Both the position numbers and the translations under genes were made by a program. Of a DNA stretch of 35,696 bases, positions 16,638-25,723 are shown in pieces; position 1 is the stretch's first letter, and each line of letters opens with the position of its first letter. The notes under the pieces were generated by a model that was not told the DNA's origin, made no database searches, and saw nothing but the letters and a program-made list of their open reading frames with translations. This DNA is from Parafilimonas sp. (lineage in GTDB: Bacteria; Bacteroidota; Bacteroidia; Chitinophagales; Chitinophagaceae), in assembly GCA_017856455.1 (NCBI GenBank), contig JAFMEZ010000021.1, positions 1-35,696 of the forward strand. Reading direction: 5' to 3'.

Positions 16638-18830
16638 ATGCAATCATTACGTTTTAAAGCCATCGACAACCTAACTTCTGTAAAGGATGGAGTTGTTGTT
16701 GAAAGCCCATCCAAGGTTACTCCGATTTTTGGTGAAAATGTATTCACGCTGAAAGTTGCAAGAGAATATGTAAATGATGAGGCTTACAAGAGTTTAGTAA
16801 GTTCAATTAAATCTGGACAAAAAATTGACAGAGTAGTTGCGAACCAAATAGCAGCAGGCATGAGACAATGGGCCCAAGCTAAAGGTGTGACCCACTATAC
16901 ACACTGGTTTCAACCATTGACTGGTACCTCTGCTGAGAAACATGATTCATTCTTTACATTAAAATCTGATGGTTCTGCTATTGAAGAATTTGATGGAAAT
17001 GCATTAACACAACAAGAGCCTGATGCATCATCTTTTCCAAGTGGTGGTTTGCGCGCAACTTTTGAAGCACGTGGTTACACTGCATGGGACCCAACTTCTC
17101 CTGCGTTCATTATGAATATAGGTGAAGGATTGACACTTTGCATTCCAACCATTTTTGTTTCTTATACAGGTGAGTGTCTTGACTATAAAGCTCCATTGTT
17201 AAAATCAATTGAAGCATTGAACAAAGCTGCTGTAGATGTTTGTCACTATTTCGATAAATCAGTTGGAAAAGTAACTGCAACATTGGGATGGGAACAAGAA
17301 TATTTCGTGGTGGATGAAGGATTGGCAAATGCTCGTCCGGATTTGATCATGACTGGTCGTACCGTATTCGGACATTCCCCAGCAAAAGGTCAACAGTTGG
17401 AAGATCATTATTTTGGATCAATTCCTGAGCGCGTATACGCATTCATGAGAGATTTTGAATATGAATCATATCGTTTGGGAATTCCTTTGCGTACTCGCCA
17501 TAACGAAGTTGCACCTTCTCAGTTTGAGTGTGCTCCAATTTTTGAAGAATTGAACCTAGCCGTTGACCACAATACTTTATTGATGGATGTAATGGCAAAG
17601 GTTGCCAAGAAACATAAACTGCGTGTATTGTTGCACGAAAAACCATTTGCAGGGATCAACGGAAGTGGTAAGCACAACAACTGGAGTATGGCAACTGATA
17701 CCGGTGTGAATTTATTGGCACCAGGTAAAACACCAAAGACCAATTTGATGTTCCTTGCTTTTTTCGTGAACACCATCAAGGCTGTTCATGATCATGCTGA
17801 TCTTCTTCGTGCGGCAATTGCCTCTGCGGGTAATGATCACCGTTTGGGAGCAAACGAAGCACCTCCTGCTATCATTTCTGCATACATCGGTCAATACCTT
17901 TCAAAAGTGTTGAACGAAGTTGAGACAAGAGTGGGTGACAAATTTGATGAGCAAGATGAAGTGATGTTGAAACTTGATATTCACAAGAATATTCCAGAAT
18001 TATTGCTTGACAATACAGACAGAAATAGAACGTCACCATTTGCGTTCACAGGAAATAAATTTGAATTCCGTGCTGTAGGTTCTTCTGCTAACTGTGGCTA
18101 CAACATGACTGTGTTGAACACCATCATGGCAGAAACACTTTCAAGCTTTAAGGCTGAGGTTGATGCGATGATTGAAAAAGGTGACAAAAAAGAAGTGGCG
18201 ATCATGCATGTCATTAAAAACTATATCAAAGCCTCTAAGAAGGTATTATTCGAAGGTGATGGATACAGTGAAGAGTGGCAAAATGAAGCTGCAAAGCGTG
18301 GATTGCCAAACTTGAAAACAACTCCACTTGCTTTAGATTCGTTGGTTACGAAAAAAGCAAAAGAATTGTTTGAGAAACATAAAGTTTTGTCGCACGTTGA
18401 ATTAGAAGCAAGACATGAAATTGAGTTGGAGAAGTATATTAAATATGTACAAATTGAAGGTCGTGTTATCGGTGACCTCACAGGTAACCATATTCTTCCT
18501 GCTGCTATTCGTTATCAGAATGTATTGATTGAAAACATCAAAGGTTTGAAAGATGTTGGTTTGAAACCTGAAGCGTATAAAACACAATTGAATGTATTGA
18601 GTGAGATTTCTGAACACATCAACAAAGCGCAACAATTAACCGATGAAATGACAGAGGCTAGAAAAGCAGCCAATGCACTTTCAGGTTCTCGTGATAAGGC
18701 CATTGCGTATTGCGATAAAGTAAAACCATTCTTTGATCAAATTCGTTACCACGTTGATAAGCTTGAGCTATTGGTAGACGACTCTGAGTGGGAACTTCCA
18801 AAGTACAGAGAGCTTTTGTTCTTGAGATAA
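16638..18830 (+). CDS. glnA: Glutamine synthetase type III
   Basis: Assimilates ammonia: glutamate + NH3 + ATP to glutamine. At 730 aa it is the type III form (GSIII, sometimes called GlnN), typical of Bacteroidota and some cyanobacteria, rather than the 470-aa type I. Catalytic blocks are GWEQEYFVVDE (217-227) for metal binding, RHNEVAPSQFE (287-297), the GSIII signature NGSGKHNNWSM (341-351), and a later ENTDRNRTSPFAFTGNKFEFR-like block (DNTDRNRTSPF). The long C-terminal helical extension (about 560-730) belongs to type III. No adenylylation site of the type I enzyme is expected. A weak TTTTTTTTG box at 16583-16590 followed by CGGG could be its -7 element. It ends at a strong bidirectional terminator. 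Confidence 0.96.
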   Translation: MQSLRFKAIDNLTSVKDGVVVESPSKVTPIFGENVFTLKVAREYVNDEAYKSLVSSIKSGQKIDRVVANQIAAGMRQWAQAKGVTHYTHWFQPLTGTSAEKHDSFFTLKSDGSAIEEFDGNALTQQEPDASSFPSGGLRATFEARGYTAWDPTSPAFIMNIGEGLTLCIPTIFVSYTGECLDYKAPLLKSIEALNKAAVDVCHYFDKSVGKVTATLGWEQEYFVVDEGLANARPDLIMTGRTVFGHSPAKGQQLEDHYFGSIPERVYAFMRDFEYESYRLGIPLRTRHNEVAPSQFECAPIFEELNLAVDHNTLLMDVMAKVAKKHKLRVLLHEKPFAGINGSGKHNNWSMATDTGVNLLAPGKTPKTNLMFLAFFVNTIKAVHDHADLLRAAIASAGNDHRLGANEAPPAIISAYIGQYLSKVLNEVETRVGDKFDEQDEVMLKLDIHKNIPELLLDNTDRNRTSPFAFTGNKFEFRAVGSSANCGYNMTVLNTIMAETLSSFKAEVDAMIEKGDKKEVAIMHVIKNYIKASKKVLFEGDGYSEEWQNEAAKRGLPNLKTTPLALDSLVTKKAKELFEKHKVLSHVELEARHEIELEKYIKYVQIEGRVIGDLTGNHILPAAIRYQNVLIENIKGLKDVGLKPEAYKTQLNVLSEISEHINKAQQLTDEMTEARKAANALSGSRDKAIAYCDKVKPFFDQIRYHVDKLELLVDDSEWELPKYRELLFLR

Positions 18831-18860
18831 ACAAACAAGTGTTTCGACACGCAATCAACA

Positions 18861-18895
18861 AAAAAGCCTCCCAAATGGGAGGCTTTTAATTTTTT
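18861..18895. terminator. Bidirectional intrinsic terminator between glnA and accC
   Basis: A perfect 11-bp stem (18862-18872 with 18877-18887, AAAAGCCTCCC/GGGAGGCTTTT), loop AAAT. T runs follow it on both strands (plus: 18884-18895; minus: reading down from 18872 into A-rich sequence). It serves the convergent glnA and accC transcripts. Confidence 0.92.
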
Positions 18896-18913
18896 ACAAT
18901 GTGCTTATGATGA

Positions 18914-20272
18914 TTATTTCATCTTAAATGTTTCTAAAAACTTTGTTGTAAAGTTTCCTTTGATGAAATCTTCGTTTCTCATCAATTGTTGATGGAATGG
19001 AATCGTTGTCTTTACACCTTCAATTACATATTCGCTCAATGCCCTGCTCATGGTATCAATAGCCTCCTTGCGTGTTCTTGCTACTGCAATAATTTTTGCA
19101 ATCATGGAATCGTAAAAAGGAGGAATCACATAACCAGCGTATACATGTGAGTCAATTCGTATGCCATGTCCTCCTGGCTGATGCAAGACTGTAATTTTAC
19201 CCGGACTAGGCCTAAAGTCATTGTATGGATCTTCAGCATTGATCCTGCATTCGATGGCATGCATTTCTGGATAATAATTTTTCCCAGAAATAGGTTCACC
19301 TGCAGCTATTTTGATCTGCTCTTTAATGAGATCAAAACTGGTCACTTCCTCAGTCACACAATGTTCCACTTGAATGCGTGTGTTCATTTCCATGAAATAG
19401 AAGTTCCTATGCTTGTCAACCAAAAATTCAATGGTACCAACACTTTCGTATCCGATGGCTTGAGCAGCCTTCACAGCAGCTTCTCCCATTCTTTGACGAA
19501 GATCATCTGTCATGAATGGTGAAGGTGATTCTTCAACCAGTTTTTGGTGTCTGCGTTGAATGGAGCAATCTCTTTCACTCATATGGCAAACTTTACCATA
19601 TCGATCACCTGCAACTTGAATTTCAATATGACGTGGCTCTTCAACAAATTTTTCCATGTATACCCCATCATTCTTGAAAGAAGCAAGGGCTTCAGCTTTT
19701 GCTGTATTATAAGCTTTCTCAATTTCTGATTCTTCCCAAACTACACGCATTCCTTTACCACCACCGCCTGCAGTTGCTTTTAAGATTACAGGATAACCTA
19801 TTTCCTTTGCAATACCTTTGGCCTGATCAACACTTTCCAACAAACCTCCACTTCCAGGCACTACTGGCACTCCAGCCTTCACCATGGTTTCTTTTGCGGT
19901 GATTTTATCGCCCATGTTCCTGATTTGATCAGGAGTTGGTCCAATAAATTTAACTCCGTGTTCACCGCAGATTTCAGCAAACTTTGCATTTTCTGCAAGG
20001 AATCCATAACCTGGGTGCACGGCATCGGCGTTGGTTATTTCCATTGCCGCCATGAGATGCGGGATGTTTAAATATGATTCTGCGCTGGATGGTCTACCAA
20101 TACAAACTGCCTCGTCTGCAAATTTCACATGTAAACTATCCTTGTCTGCCGTAGAATAAACAGCTACTGTTTTTATTCCCATTTCGCGACAGGTTCTAAT
20201 CACCCTGAGAGCTATTTCTCCTCTGTTCGCAATCAATATTTTCTTGAATGTACTCTTTGAATCTTTGGTCAT
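18914..20272 (-). CDS. accC: Acetyl-CoA carboxylase, biotin carboxylase subunit
   Basis: ATP-dependent carboxylation of biotin on BCCP (452 aa), the first half-reaction of fatty acid synthesis. The N-terminal fold begins [20 protein letters not shown]; the ATP-grasp centre has the glycine loop [31 protein letters not shown], and the catalytic [15 protein letters not shown] block. In that last block a Cys stands where most homologues have Pro (EHPVTE); the Glu, Asn and Arg that bind metal and biotin are kept. The C-terminal domain has [18 protein letters not shown]. Located 46 bases downstream of accB, forming the accBC operon. The carboxyltransferase genes accA/accD are not in the window. Confidence 0.96.
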   Translation of the reverse strand: MTKDSKSTFKKILIANRGEIALRVIRTCREMGIKTVAVYSTADKDSLHVKFADEAVCIGRPSSAESYLNIPHLMAAMEITNADAVHPGYGFLAENAKFAEICGEHGVKFIGPTPDQIRNMGDKITAKETMVKAGVPVVPGSGGLLESVDQAKGIAKEIGYPVILKATAGGGGKGMRVVWEESEIEKAYNTAKAEALASFKNDGVYMEKFVEEPRHIEIQVAGDRYGKVCHMSERDCSIQRRHQKLVEESPSPFMTDDLRQRMGEAAVKAAQAIGYESVGTIEFLVDKHRNFYFMEMNTRIQVEHCVTEEVTSFDLIKEQIKIAAGEPISGKNYYPEMHAIECRINAEDPYNDFRPSPGKITVLHQPGGHGIRIDSHVYAGYVIPPFYDSMIAKIIAVARTRKEAIDTMSRALSEYVIEGVKTTIPFHQQLMRNEDFIKGNFTTKFLETFKMK

Positions 20273-20318
20273 GCCACAGATTTAAATGAAAAAAAATGCA
20301 TGTAGAACATGCAAATAA

Positions 20319-20798
20319 CTAGATAGGCTCTACTAAGAAAAGTGGCTGATCGTATTCAACTGGAGTTGAATCTTCAACTAGGATTTTAACAACCCTTCCA
20401 CTGATTTCACTTTCAATTTCATTGAAAAGCTTCATGGCTTCGATGATACAAACCACTTTGCCATTTTTAACCTCATCGCCCTCTTCAATAAAATTGGGTT
20501 TATCAGGTGATGGTCTTCTGTAGAATGTTCCAATCATTGGACTCTTAATCGTCAAAAGATTGTCTGCAGCAGCAGGTGCAGCTGCTTTAGGTGCTGCTGG
20601 TGAAGCTGCTTGAGCAGGAGCTTGGCTTACAACTGGTGCTGCTTGAACAGCTTGAACCTGCTGTACAGGCACCCCAGTCACATACTTGTCCTCTTTTTGC
20701 TTGATGGTAATTTTAATGTCTTTTTCTTCAATGGAAAGTTCACTGATATTAGACTTATTTACCATTTTAACTAGATCCTGAATCTGCTTTAAGTCCAT
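20319..20798 (-). CDS. accB: Biotin carboxyl carrier protein of acetyl-CoA carboxylase
   Basis: BCCP (159 aa) carries biotin between the carboxylase and transferase sites. A short N-terminal domain (1-35) is followed by a flexible Ala/Pro/Gln linker (about 45-78, with [30 protein letters not shown]-type sequence) and the biotinyl domain (about 80-159). The biotinylated Lys123 sits in the canonical EAMKLFNEI. The protruding thumb of BCCP is visible as [23 protein letters not shown]. First gene of accBC. Upstream of its ATG at 20798 I see only an imperfect -7 box (CACCTTTA), so its promoter is uncertain; a terminator for efp lies just above. Confidence 0.96.
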   Translation of the reverse strand: MDLKQIQDLVKMVNKSNISELSIEEKDIKITIKQKEDKYVTGVPVQQVQAVQAAPVVSQAPAQAASPAAPKAAAPAAADNLLTIKSPMIGTFYRRPSPDKPNFIEEGDEVKNGKVVCIIEAMKLFNEIESEISGRVVKILVEDSTPVEYDQPLFLVEPI

Positions 20799-20880
20799 TT
20801 TTTAGATTTTTGGGTCATTAACGGATGGTAAAGGTGGGGTAAAATTGAAAACCAGCCAAATTAAATTATGCCCGATTTTT

Positions 20881-20915
20881 AATAAAAAAGCCCCTTTTTT
20901 GTTTAAAAAAGGGGC
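20881..20915 (-). terminator. Intrinsic terminator after efp
   Basis: A perfect 11-bp stem (20890-20900 with 20905-20915, GCCCCTTTTTT/AAAAAAGGGGC), loop GTTT on the plus strand, followed on the minus strand by a T-rich run (20889-20881). It lies 34 bases past the efp stop and before accB. Confidence 0.9.
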
Positions 20916-20949
20916 AAATATTCGATAAAATGATTAAAAATCGATAAAA

Positions 20950-21516
20950 CTAGTCTTTTACTCTTTCGATGTATTCACCTGTTTTTGTATTGATTCTGAT
21001 CACATCTCCCTCATTTACAAAAAGTGGAACCATTACTGTAGCACCTGTTGCAACAGTTGCAGGCTTTAAGGTTCTTGTTGCAGTATCACCTCTGAGTCCG
21101 GGTTCTGAATAAGTAACCTTTGAAATCACCTTATCAGGAAGCTCAACACTCATTGGCTGCTCGGTTTCAGTATTGATCAGTACCGAAACTTCCTGATCTT
21201 CAGTTAAAAACTGTGGAGCATCCACCAGGTTTTCAGCAACCGCAATTTGTTCGAATGTTTCATTGTCCATGAAATTAAAACCAGTATCGTCTTTGTATAG
21301 GAACTGATAGCTCTTTCTTTCAACGCGAACCGGGTAGATTGTATCACCACTGTTCCATGTTTTTTCGATTGACCTGCTATTGTCAACTCCCTTTAGTTTA
21401 GCCCAAACTTTGGCTGCAGCACGTGCAGTTTTGTTTTCTCCAAACTCGACAACAGTGTAAAGGCTGCCTTCAAGCTTTAAAATCATGCCCCTGGAGATAT
21501 CTGATGTATTTGCCAT
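20950..21516 (-). CDS. efp: Elongation factor P with Arg at the modification-site position
   Basis: EF-P (188 aa) relieves ribosomes stalled on polyproline stretches by reaching its domain-I loop toward the P-site tRNA. Three OB-like domains are visible: KOW-like 1-65, central 66-128, C-terminal 129-188 with SKVTYSEPGLRGDTATRT and the terminal GDVIRINTKTGEYIERVKD, close to consensus. The domain I loop is unusual: where most EF-Ps read PGKG with the modified Lys34, this one reads ENKTARAAAKVW, with Arg32 at the tip. That is the position rhamnosylated by EarP in some Proteobacteria (their loop reads SGRN). No modification enzyme is encoded in the window. It is transcribed alone from a promoter facing mdh and ends at a terminator. 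Confidence 0.96.
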   Translation of the reverse strand: MANTSDISRGMILKLEGSLYTVVEFGENKTARAAAKVWAKLKGVDNSRSIEKTWNSGDTIYPVRVERKSYQFLYKDDTGFNFMDNETFEQIAVAENLVDAPQFLTEDQEVSVLINTETEQPMSVELPDKVISKVTYSEPGLRGDTATRTLKPATVATGATVMVPLFVNEGDVIRINTKTGEYIERVKD

Positions 21517-21534
21517 AATTACATTTTAAGGCGG

Positions 21535-21542
21535 CAAAGGTA
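21535..21542 (-). promoter_or_regulatory. Promoter -7 element for efp
   Basis: TACCTTTG followed by CCGC on the minus strand, 18 bases above the efp ATG. It is one arm of a perfect 12-bp inverted repeat whose other arm is the mdh -7 box. Confidence 0.6.
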
Positions 21543-21565
21543 ATCCAATTTGTGAAATAACACCC

Positions 21566-21573
21566 TACCTTTG
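21566..21573 (+). promoter_or_regulatory. Promoter -7 element for mdh
   Basis: TACCTTTG followed by CCGC on the plus strand, 37 bases before the mdh ATG. No TTTG at the expected -33 distance; the nearest (21549-21552) is only 13 bases away. Confidence 0.55.
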
Positions 21574-21610
21574 CCGCGCAAATCATCACTTATAATATAA
21601 ATCATTCACT

Positions 21611-22534
21611 ATGAAAGTTACTGTAATCGGAGCCGGAGCTGTAGGAGCTACTTGTGCAGACAATATTGCCAGAGCTGGCGTTTGTTCAGACCTTGTTTTA
21701 TTGGACATTAAAGAGGGACTGGCAGAAGGAAAGGCACAAGACATGCAACAGACTGCTGCATTGCTTGGATTTGATACCATCATCACAGGTTCAACCAACG
21801 ATTATTCAAAAACTGCTAATAGTGATGTAGTTGTAATCACATCAGGAATTCCGAGAAAACCCGGAATGACAAGAGAAGAGTTGATCGGAACCAACGCTGG
21901 AATAGTTAAAACAGTTTGTGAGAATGTTTTAAAATTTTCACCCAATACCATCATTATCGTGATCAGCAACCCGATGGATACCATGACTTACCTAGCACTT
22001 AAGTCAACCGGACTTCCAAAAAACAGAATCATTGGAATGGGTGGTACATTAGACAGCAGCAGATTTAAATATCAGTTGAGTCAACATCTTGGATGCAGCG
22101 CGAGTGACCTTAATGCTATTGTAGTAGGCGGACATGGAGATACAACAATGATCCCGTTGATCAGTAAAGCAACATGGAACAGCATTCCCGTTACACAATT
22201 TTTAAGCGAAGAGCAACAACAAAAAATTGTTGCTGATACAATGGTGGGTGGTGCAACCCTAACAAAATTGATTGGCACTTCAGCATGGTATGCACCAGGT
22301 GCAGCTGGAGCTGCTTTGGTGAAAAGCATCCTAAGAGATGAGAAAAAATTATTTACTTGTTGCGTTTCACTTGAAGGTGAATACGGACAAAAAGATATTT
22401 GCTTGGGTGTACCTGTTACCATTGGTAAAAATGGATGGGAGAAAATACTCCCACTCGATTTAACAGCGGCAGAGAAAGAAGCATTTGAAAAAAGTGCTGC
22501 AGCAGTTAGGTCGATGAATGAAGTATTGAATTAA
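21611..22534 (+). CDS. mdh: Malate dehydrogenase
   Basis: NAD-dependent TCA-cycle enzyme (307 aa) interconverting malate and oxaloacetate; of the LDH-like MDH group by length and sequence. The Rossmann loop is GAGAVG (7-12), with Asp32 ending the second strand, which favours NAD over NADP. Substrate-binding Arg82 and Arg88 are in GIPRKPGMTREEL; an Arg following GIP.KPGM rather than Gln marks malate rather than lactate. Arg151 (DSSRF) and the catalytic His175 (GGHGD) complete the site. It diverges from efp and converges on an MFS gene that ends 4 bases past its stop; no terminator is visible between them. Confidence 0.96.
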   Translation: MKVTVIGAGAVGATCADNIARAGVCSDLVLLDIKEGLAEGKAQDMQQTAALLGFDTIITGSTNDYSKTANSDVVVITSGIPRKPGMTREELIGTNAGIVKTVCENVLKFSPNTIIIVISNPMDTMTYLALKSTGLPKNRIIGMGGTLDSSRFKYQLSQHLGCSASDLNAIVVGGHGDTTMIPLISKATWNSIPVTQFLSEEQQQKIVADTMVGGATLTKLIGTSAWYAPGAAGAALVKSILRDEKKLFTCCVSLEGEYGQKDICLGVPVTIGKNGWEKILPLDLTAAEKEAFEKSAAAVRSMNEVLN

Positions 22535-22538
22535 ACAG

Positions 22539-23777
22539 CTATTCCTCCACAAAATCAAGATCCTTGTGGAAAGTTTCTTCGGTAAAGATCAAGGCAATCA
22601 CAGCTATGGCCATAACAATTAATCCTGTTATGATGCCACTCCTAATTAATGAGTAGTGAAGTGAGCCTTGAAAATAATCCTTGAACAATAAATTCATCAG
22701 TGGCAATGCTCCTCTTACCATATTGGGTATAGTCGTTGCTGCTGTTGCTCTAAGATTTGTTCCAAAATGTTCTGCGCCCATCGTTACAAATATGGCCCAG
22801 AATCCAGTTGAAAAACCAAGATAGAATGATATGGCATACATGCTGGTATCATTGTTGTTCAGGGGACTGTAAAAATATATCGCGCCGATGAAAGTCATGA
22901 TATAGAAAATTGTCAACGCTTTCTTACGACTTTGATAATACTGACTTACTAATCCAACAATAATATCTCCGAGGGCAATACCAATATATCCATACATAAT
23001 ACAAGCACCAGAGTCAATTGCATTTTCACCATATAATTCTTTGGCAAATCGATTGCCAAGATTCAAAAGAATTCCAATCACATACCAGGTAGGGAGTCCT
23101 ATTAAAATAGCCAGCAAATATTTTTTAAATCTTTTCCCATTATTGAAAAACATAAAAATATTTCCTTTGGACACTTCAGATTTGGAGATGTTCTGAAAGA
23201 TTGAACTCTCAGAAACTTTGATACGCAAGAAAAGCAACACAATACCAAGTACTCCACCGATTTTATAACAGAGTCGCCAGTCACCCGTGAGTTTATATAC
23301 ACCATATGCGAACACTGCTCCAAACAATCCTATTCCTGCAACAAAAGATGTCATCACGCCTCTGTTTTTCTTTGGCATTAATTCACTTACCAATGTAATA
23401 CCTGCACCTAACTCTCCTGCCAGTCCAATGCCTGCAATGAATCTAAGCCATGCATATTGTTCTACAGTTTGCACGAAACCTGTGATAAAATTAGCCACCG
23501 AGTATAGAAGTATAGATCCGAACAATACACTTAAACGTCCTTTTTTATCACCCATGATTCCCCATACAATTCCACCTATTAAGAGTCCCATCATTTGCCA
23601 ATTGATGATCTTGGTGCTCACTGTTAACATATCAGCATCAGCAACCTGTATACCCATCAAACTCGGTTCTCTTACAATTGTAAAAAGCAGTAAGTCGTAT
23701 ATATCAACAAAGTAACCTAAGGCAGCAACAACAACAGCAAGACTCAAGAATTGTTTTTTGATTGAAGTTTCCTGCAT
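22539..23777 (-). CDS. MFS transporter (metabolite:H+ symporter type)
   Basis: A 412-aa major facilitator with about 12 membrane helices. The loop 2-3 signature appears as GIMGDKKGRLSVLFGS (near 85-100), and the helix 4-5 segment FIAGIGLAGELGAGITLVSELMPKKNRG matches the metabolite:H+ symporter subgroup (GxGxGGE pattern, here with Ala for one Gly). The C-terminal half has AEHFGTNLRATAATTIPN, also typical of that group. The substrate cannot be read; that subgroup carries organic acids, sugars or osmolytes. It is last gene of a three-gene run with the DAACS symporter and DedA protein (13-base gap upstream). It converges on mdh. Confidence 0.88.
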   Translation of the reverse strand: MQETSIKKQFLSLAVVVAALGYFVDIYDLLLFTIVREPSLMGIQVADADMLTVSTKIINWQMMGLLIGGIVWGIMGDKKGRLSVLFGSILLYSVANFITGFVQTVEQYAWLRFIAGIGLAGELGAGITLVSELMPKKNRGVMTSFVAGIGLFGAVFAYGVYKLTGDWRLCYKIGGVLGIVLLFLRIKVSESSIFQNISKSEVSKGNIFMFFNNGKRFKKYLLAILIGLPTWYVIGILLNLGNRFAKELYGENAIDSGACIMYGYIGIALGDIIVGLVSQYYQSRKKALTIFYIMTFIGAIYFYSPLNNNDTSMYAISFYLGFSTGFWAIFVTMGAEHFGTNLRATAATTIPNMVRGALPLMNLLFKDYFQGSLHYSLIRSGIITGLIVMAIAVIALIFTEETFHKDLDFVEE

Positions 23778-23790
23778 AAAGAAGAATAAT

Positions 23791-24456
23791 TTATTTTTTT
23801 TCTTTTCGCATCAGGCGAATAATTACTGGAACTGTTGTGATGAATATGATTCCAAAAACAATGATCTCCAATTTTGATTTAAGATCAAAGCCAAATTGCT
23901 TTAAAAAAAACTGATAGAGGTAGTGGCCTGCAAACAACATGGTGATCGCCCATGCTATACATCCCACAACATTATATAGTGCAAATTTTCCTTTTTCCAT
24001 TTTTACAATTCCAGCAACAATTGGTGCAAATGTTCTGATGATTGGTAGAAATCTTGCAAATACAATTGCACCACCACCATGTTTATCATAGAACTCTTTC
24101 GCTGCATTCAAATGTTTTCGCTTGAAGAAAAATGAATCTTTTCGATTAAAAAGATATGGCCCACTTGCAGCACCAAACCAGTATCCAACTATATTACCCA
24201 ATACACCTGCGGCAACAACCAATGTAGCCACAAGCAATAAATTGAAAAAATCGTATTGCAGATTAACAAACTCAGATGCCAATTCATTGCAATAAATACC
24301 TGCAACAAAAAGCAAAGAGTCGCCCGGCAAAAAGAAACCTGCAAAGAGTCCGGTTTCAGCAAATACAATAAATAAAAACAACCAGAGTCCGCCGTGTTGA
24401 ATATAAAACTCAGGATTCAACAAATCTTTTAACTGGATAGCCAATTCAATCATCAT
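23791..24456 (-). CDS. DedA-family membrane protein
   Basis: A 221-aa polytopic protein of the DedA/VTT (SNARE-associated) family; members flip undecaprenyl phosphate or other lipids and support envelope integrity. Family motifs: ETGLFAGFFLPGDSLL (near 35-50), in which E..G....PG(D/E) is conserved, and FARFLPIIRTFAPIVAG (near 135-151), with its R and the F..R..P pattern. About five hydrophobic segments can be traced, with an amphipathic re-entrant stretch between. An ATG at 24456 is preferred over the upstream in-frame TTG at 24459, because MMIELAIQLKD is a better start. It begins 7 bases after the DAACS stop and precedes the MFS gene by 13 bases, so the three genes form an operon. Confidence 0.9.
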   Translation of the reverse strand: MMIELAIQLKDLLNPEFYIQHGGLWLFLFIVFAETGLFAGFFLPGDSLLFVAGIYCNELASEFVNLQYDFFNLLLVATLVVAAGVLGNIVGYWFGAASGPYLFNRKDSFFFKRKHLNAAKEFYDKHGGGAIVFARFLPIIRTFAPIVAGIVKMEKGKFALYNVVGCIAWAITMLFAGHYLYQFFLKQFGFDLKSKLEIIVFGIIFITTVPVIIRLMRKEKK

Positions 24457-24463
24457 CAAAAAT

Positions 24464-25723
24464 TTACACGTTTTCTGTGTTCACAGCAGTTGTTAACTCA
24501 CCCTCCCATTTGCTTACAGCAGTTGTTGCGAGTGCATTTCCAACAACATTGGTCATTGTTCTGAACATATCACAAAAATGGTCTATAGGTAAAATCAGCG
24601 CGATGCCCTCTGGAGGAATATTAAACATGGCACAAGTTGCAGTAACAACAACCAGTGAAGCGCGAGGTACTCCTGCAATTCCCTTGCTGGTTAACATCAA
24701 TACCAACAACATCGTTAACTGCGTGCCAATATCCAACTGAATGCCATACGCCTGAGCAATTGCCAAGCTTGCAAAAGTCATGTACATCATGCTGCCATCA
24801 AGGTTAAAACTGTATCCAAGTGGCAAGATGAATGAAACAATTTTGTCTTTGCAACCAAAGCGCTCAAGTTCGGTGGTAAGTTTTGGGAACACAGCCTCAC
24901 TGCTCGTGGTGCTAAATGCGACAAGCAATGGCTGAGATATATATTTAAACAATTCAAAAAGCCGTTTTCCCAAAACTAAATATCCTACAGTCAAAAGTAC
25001 TACCCATAAAAGGGCTATACCAATTAAAAAGTAAAGCAGATATTGACCATAAAAAATAAAAACATCTAACCCCTTCACTGCAATAACAGCAGCAATAGCG
25101 CCAAACACACCCAGAGGAGCAAAATTCATTACATACCCTACCATCTTTAGAATGATATGTGCTGCTGCATCAAGTGCCTTTACTATTGATTTTCCTTTCT
25201 CTCCCAATGCGGTTGTACCTACGCCAAAGAAAATACTGAATACTACAAGTTGCAGTATCTCATTATTTGCCATGGATTCGATAAAGCTTTTCGGAAATAC
25301 GTGCTCTATAAATTTTTGCAATGAAAATTCCTGTGTTTTACCAATCAGGTCTTTTGCGCCTTCTACATCAGCAGTATCTAAGCTGATGGCAGCACCTGGT
25401 TGAAAAAAGTTTACCAAAACCATTCCCAACAAAAGACTTACAAGTGATGCAGAAACAAACCAAAGTAACGCCTTTCCGCCAACTCGTCCGACTGACGAAA
25501 GATCACCAAGCTTTGCAATACCAACAACTAAAGTTGTGAATACCAAGGGTGCAATGACCATTTGTACCAATCTTAAAAAAATTGTTGTCAGTAACTTGAT
25601 ATTGGTTGAAAAACTTTTAATCGCATCTGGAGCAGATTGAGTATGGATAATATACCCTGTCACAATTCCCAATGCCATGGCAATCAGGATATATGTAGTA
25701 AGCTTCGATGAAACACCTTTCAT
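24464..25723 (-). CDS. Dicarboxylate/amino acid:cation symporter (DAACS)
   Basis: A 419-aa secondary transporter of the DAACS/GltPh fold that imports glutamate, aspartate or C4-dicarboxylates with Na+ or H+. Around eight helices plus two re-entrant hairpins. Motifs are TTSSEAVFPKLTTELERFG (hairpin 1 with its Ser-rich tip, near 273-291), the SFNLDGSMMYMTFASLAIAQ stretch (helix 7; NLDGS in place of the common NMDGT), SKGIAGVPRASLVV (hairpin 2) and FRTMTNVVGNALAT with the substrate-binding Asp nearby (helix 8). Which substrate is used cannot be decided. It is first in an operon with DedA (7-base gap) and an MFS gene, and diverges from an amino acid permease across 146 bases. Confidence 0.92.
   Translation of the reverse strand: MKGVSSKLTTYILIAMALGIVTGYIIHTQSAPDAIKSFSTNIKLLTTIFLRLVQMVIAPLVFTTLVVGIAKLGDLSSVGRVGGKALLWFVSASLVSLLLGMVLVNFFQPGAAISLDTADVEGAKDLIGKTQEFSLQKFIEHVFPKSFIESMANNEILQLVVFSIFFGVGTTALGEKGKSIVKALDAAAHIILKMVGYVMNFAPLGVFGAIAAVIAVKGLDVFIFYGQYLLYFLIGIALLWVVLLTVGYLVLGKRLFELFKYISQPLLVAFSTTSSEAVFPKLTTELERFGCKDKIVSFILPLGYSFNLDGSMMYMTFASLAIAQAYGIQLDIGTQLTMLLVLMLTSKGIAGVPRASLVVVTATCAMFNIPPEGIALILPIDHFCDMFRTMTNVVGNALATTAVSKWEGELTTAVNTENV

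Larger units (their letters stand above)
21531..21577. repeat. 12-bp inverted repeat formed by two divergent promoters
   Basis: GCGGCAAAGGTA (21531-21542) and its exact reverse complement TACCTTTGCCGC (21566-21577), with a 23-base spacer. Each arm contains a -7 box (TACCTTTG) reading outward, toward efp on the left and mdh on the right. Confidence 0.85.
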
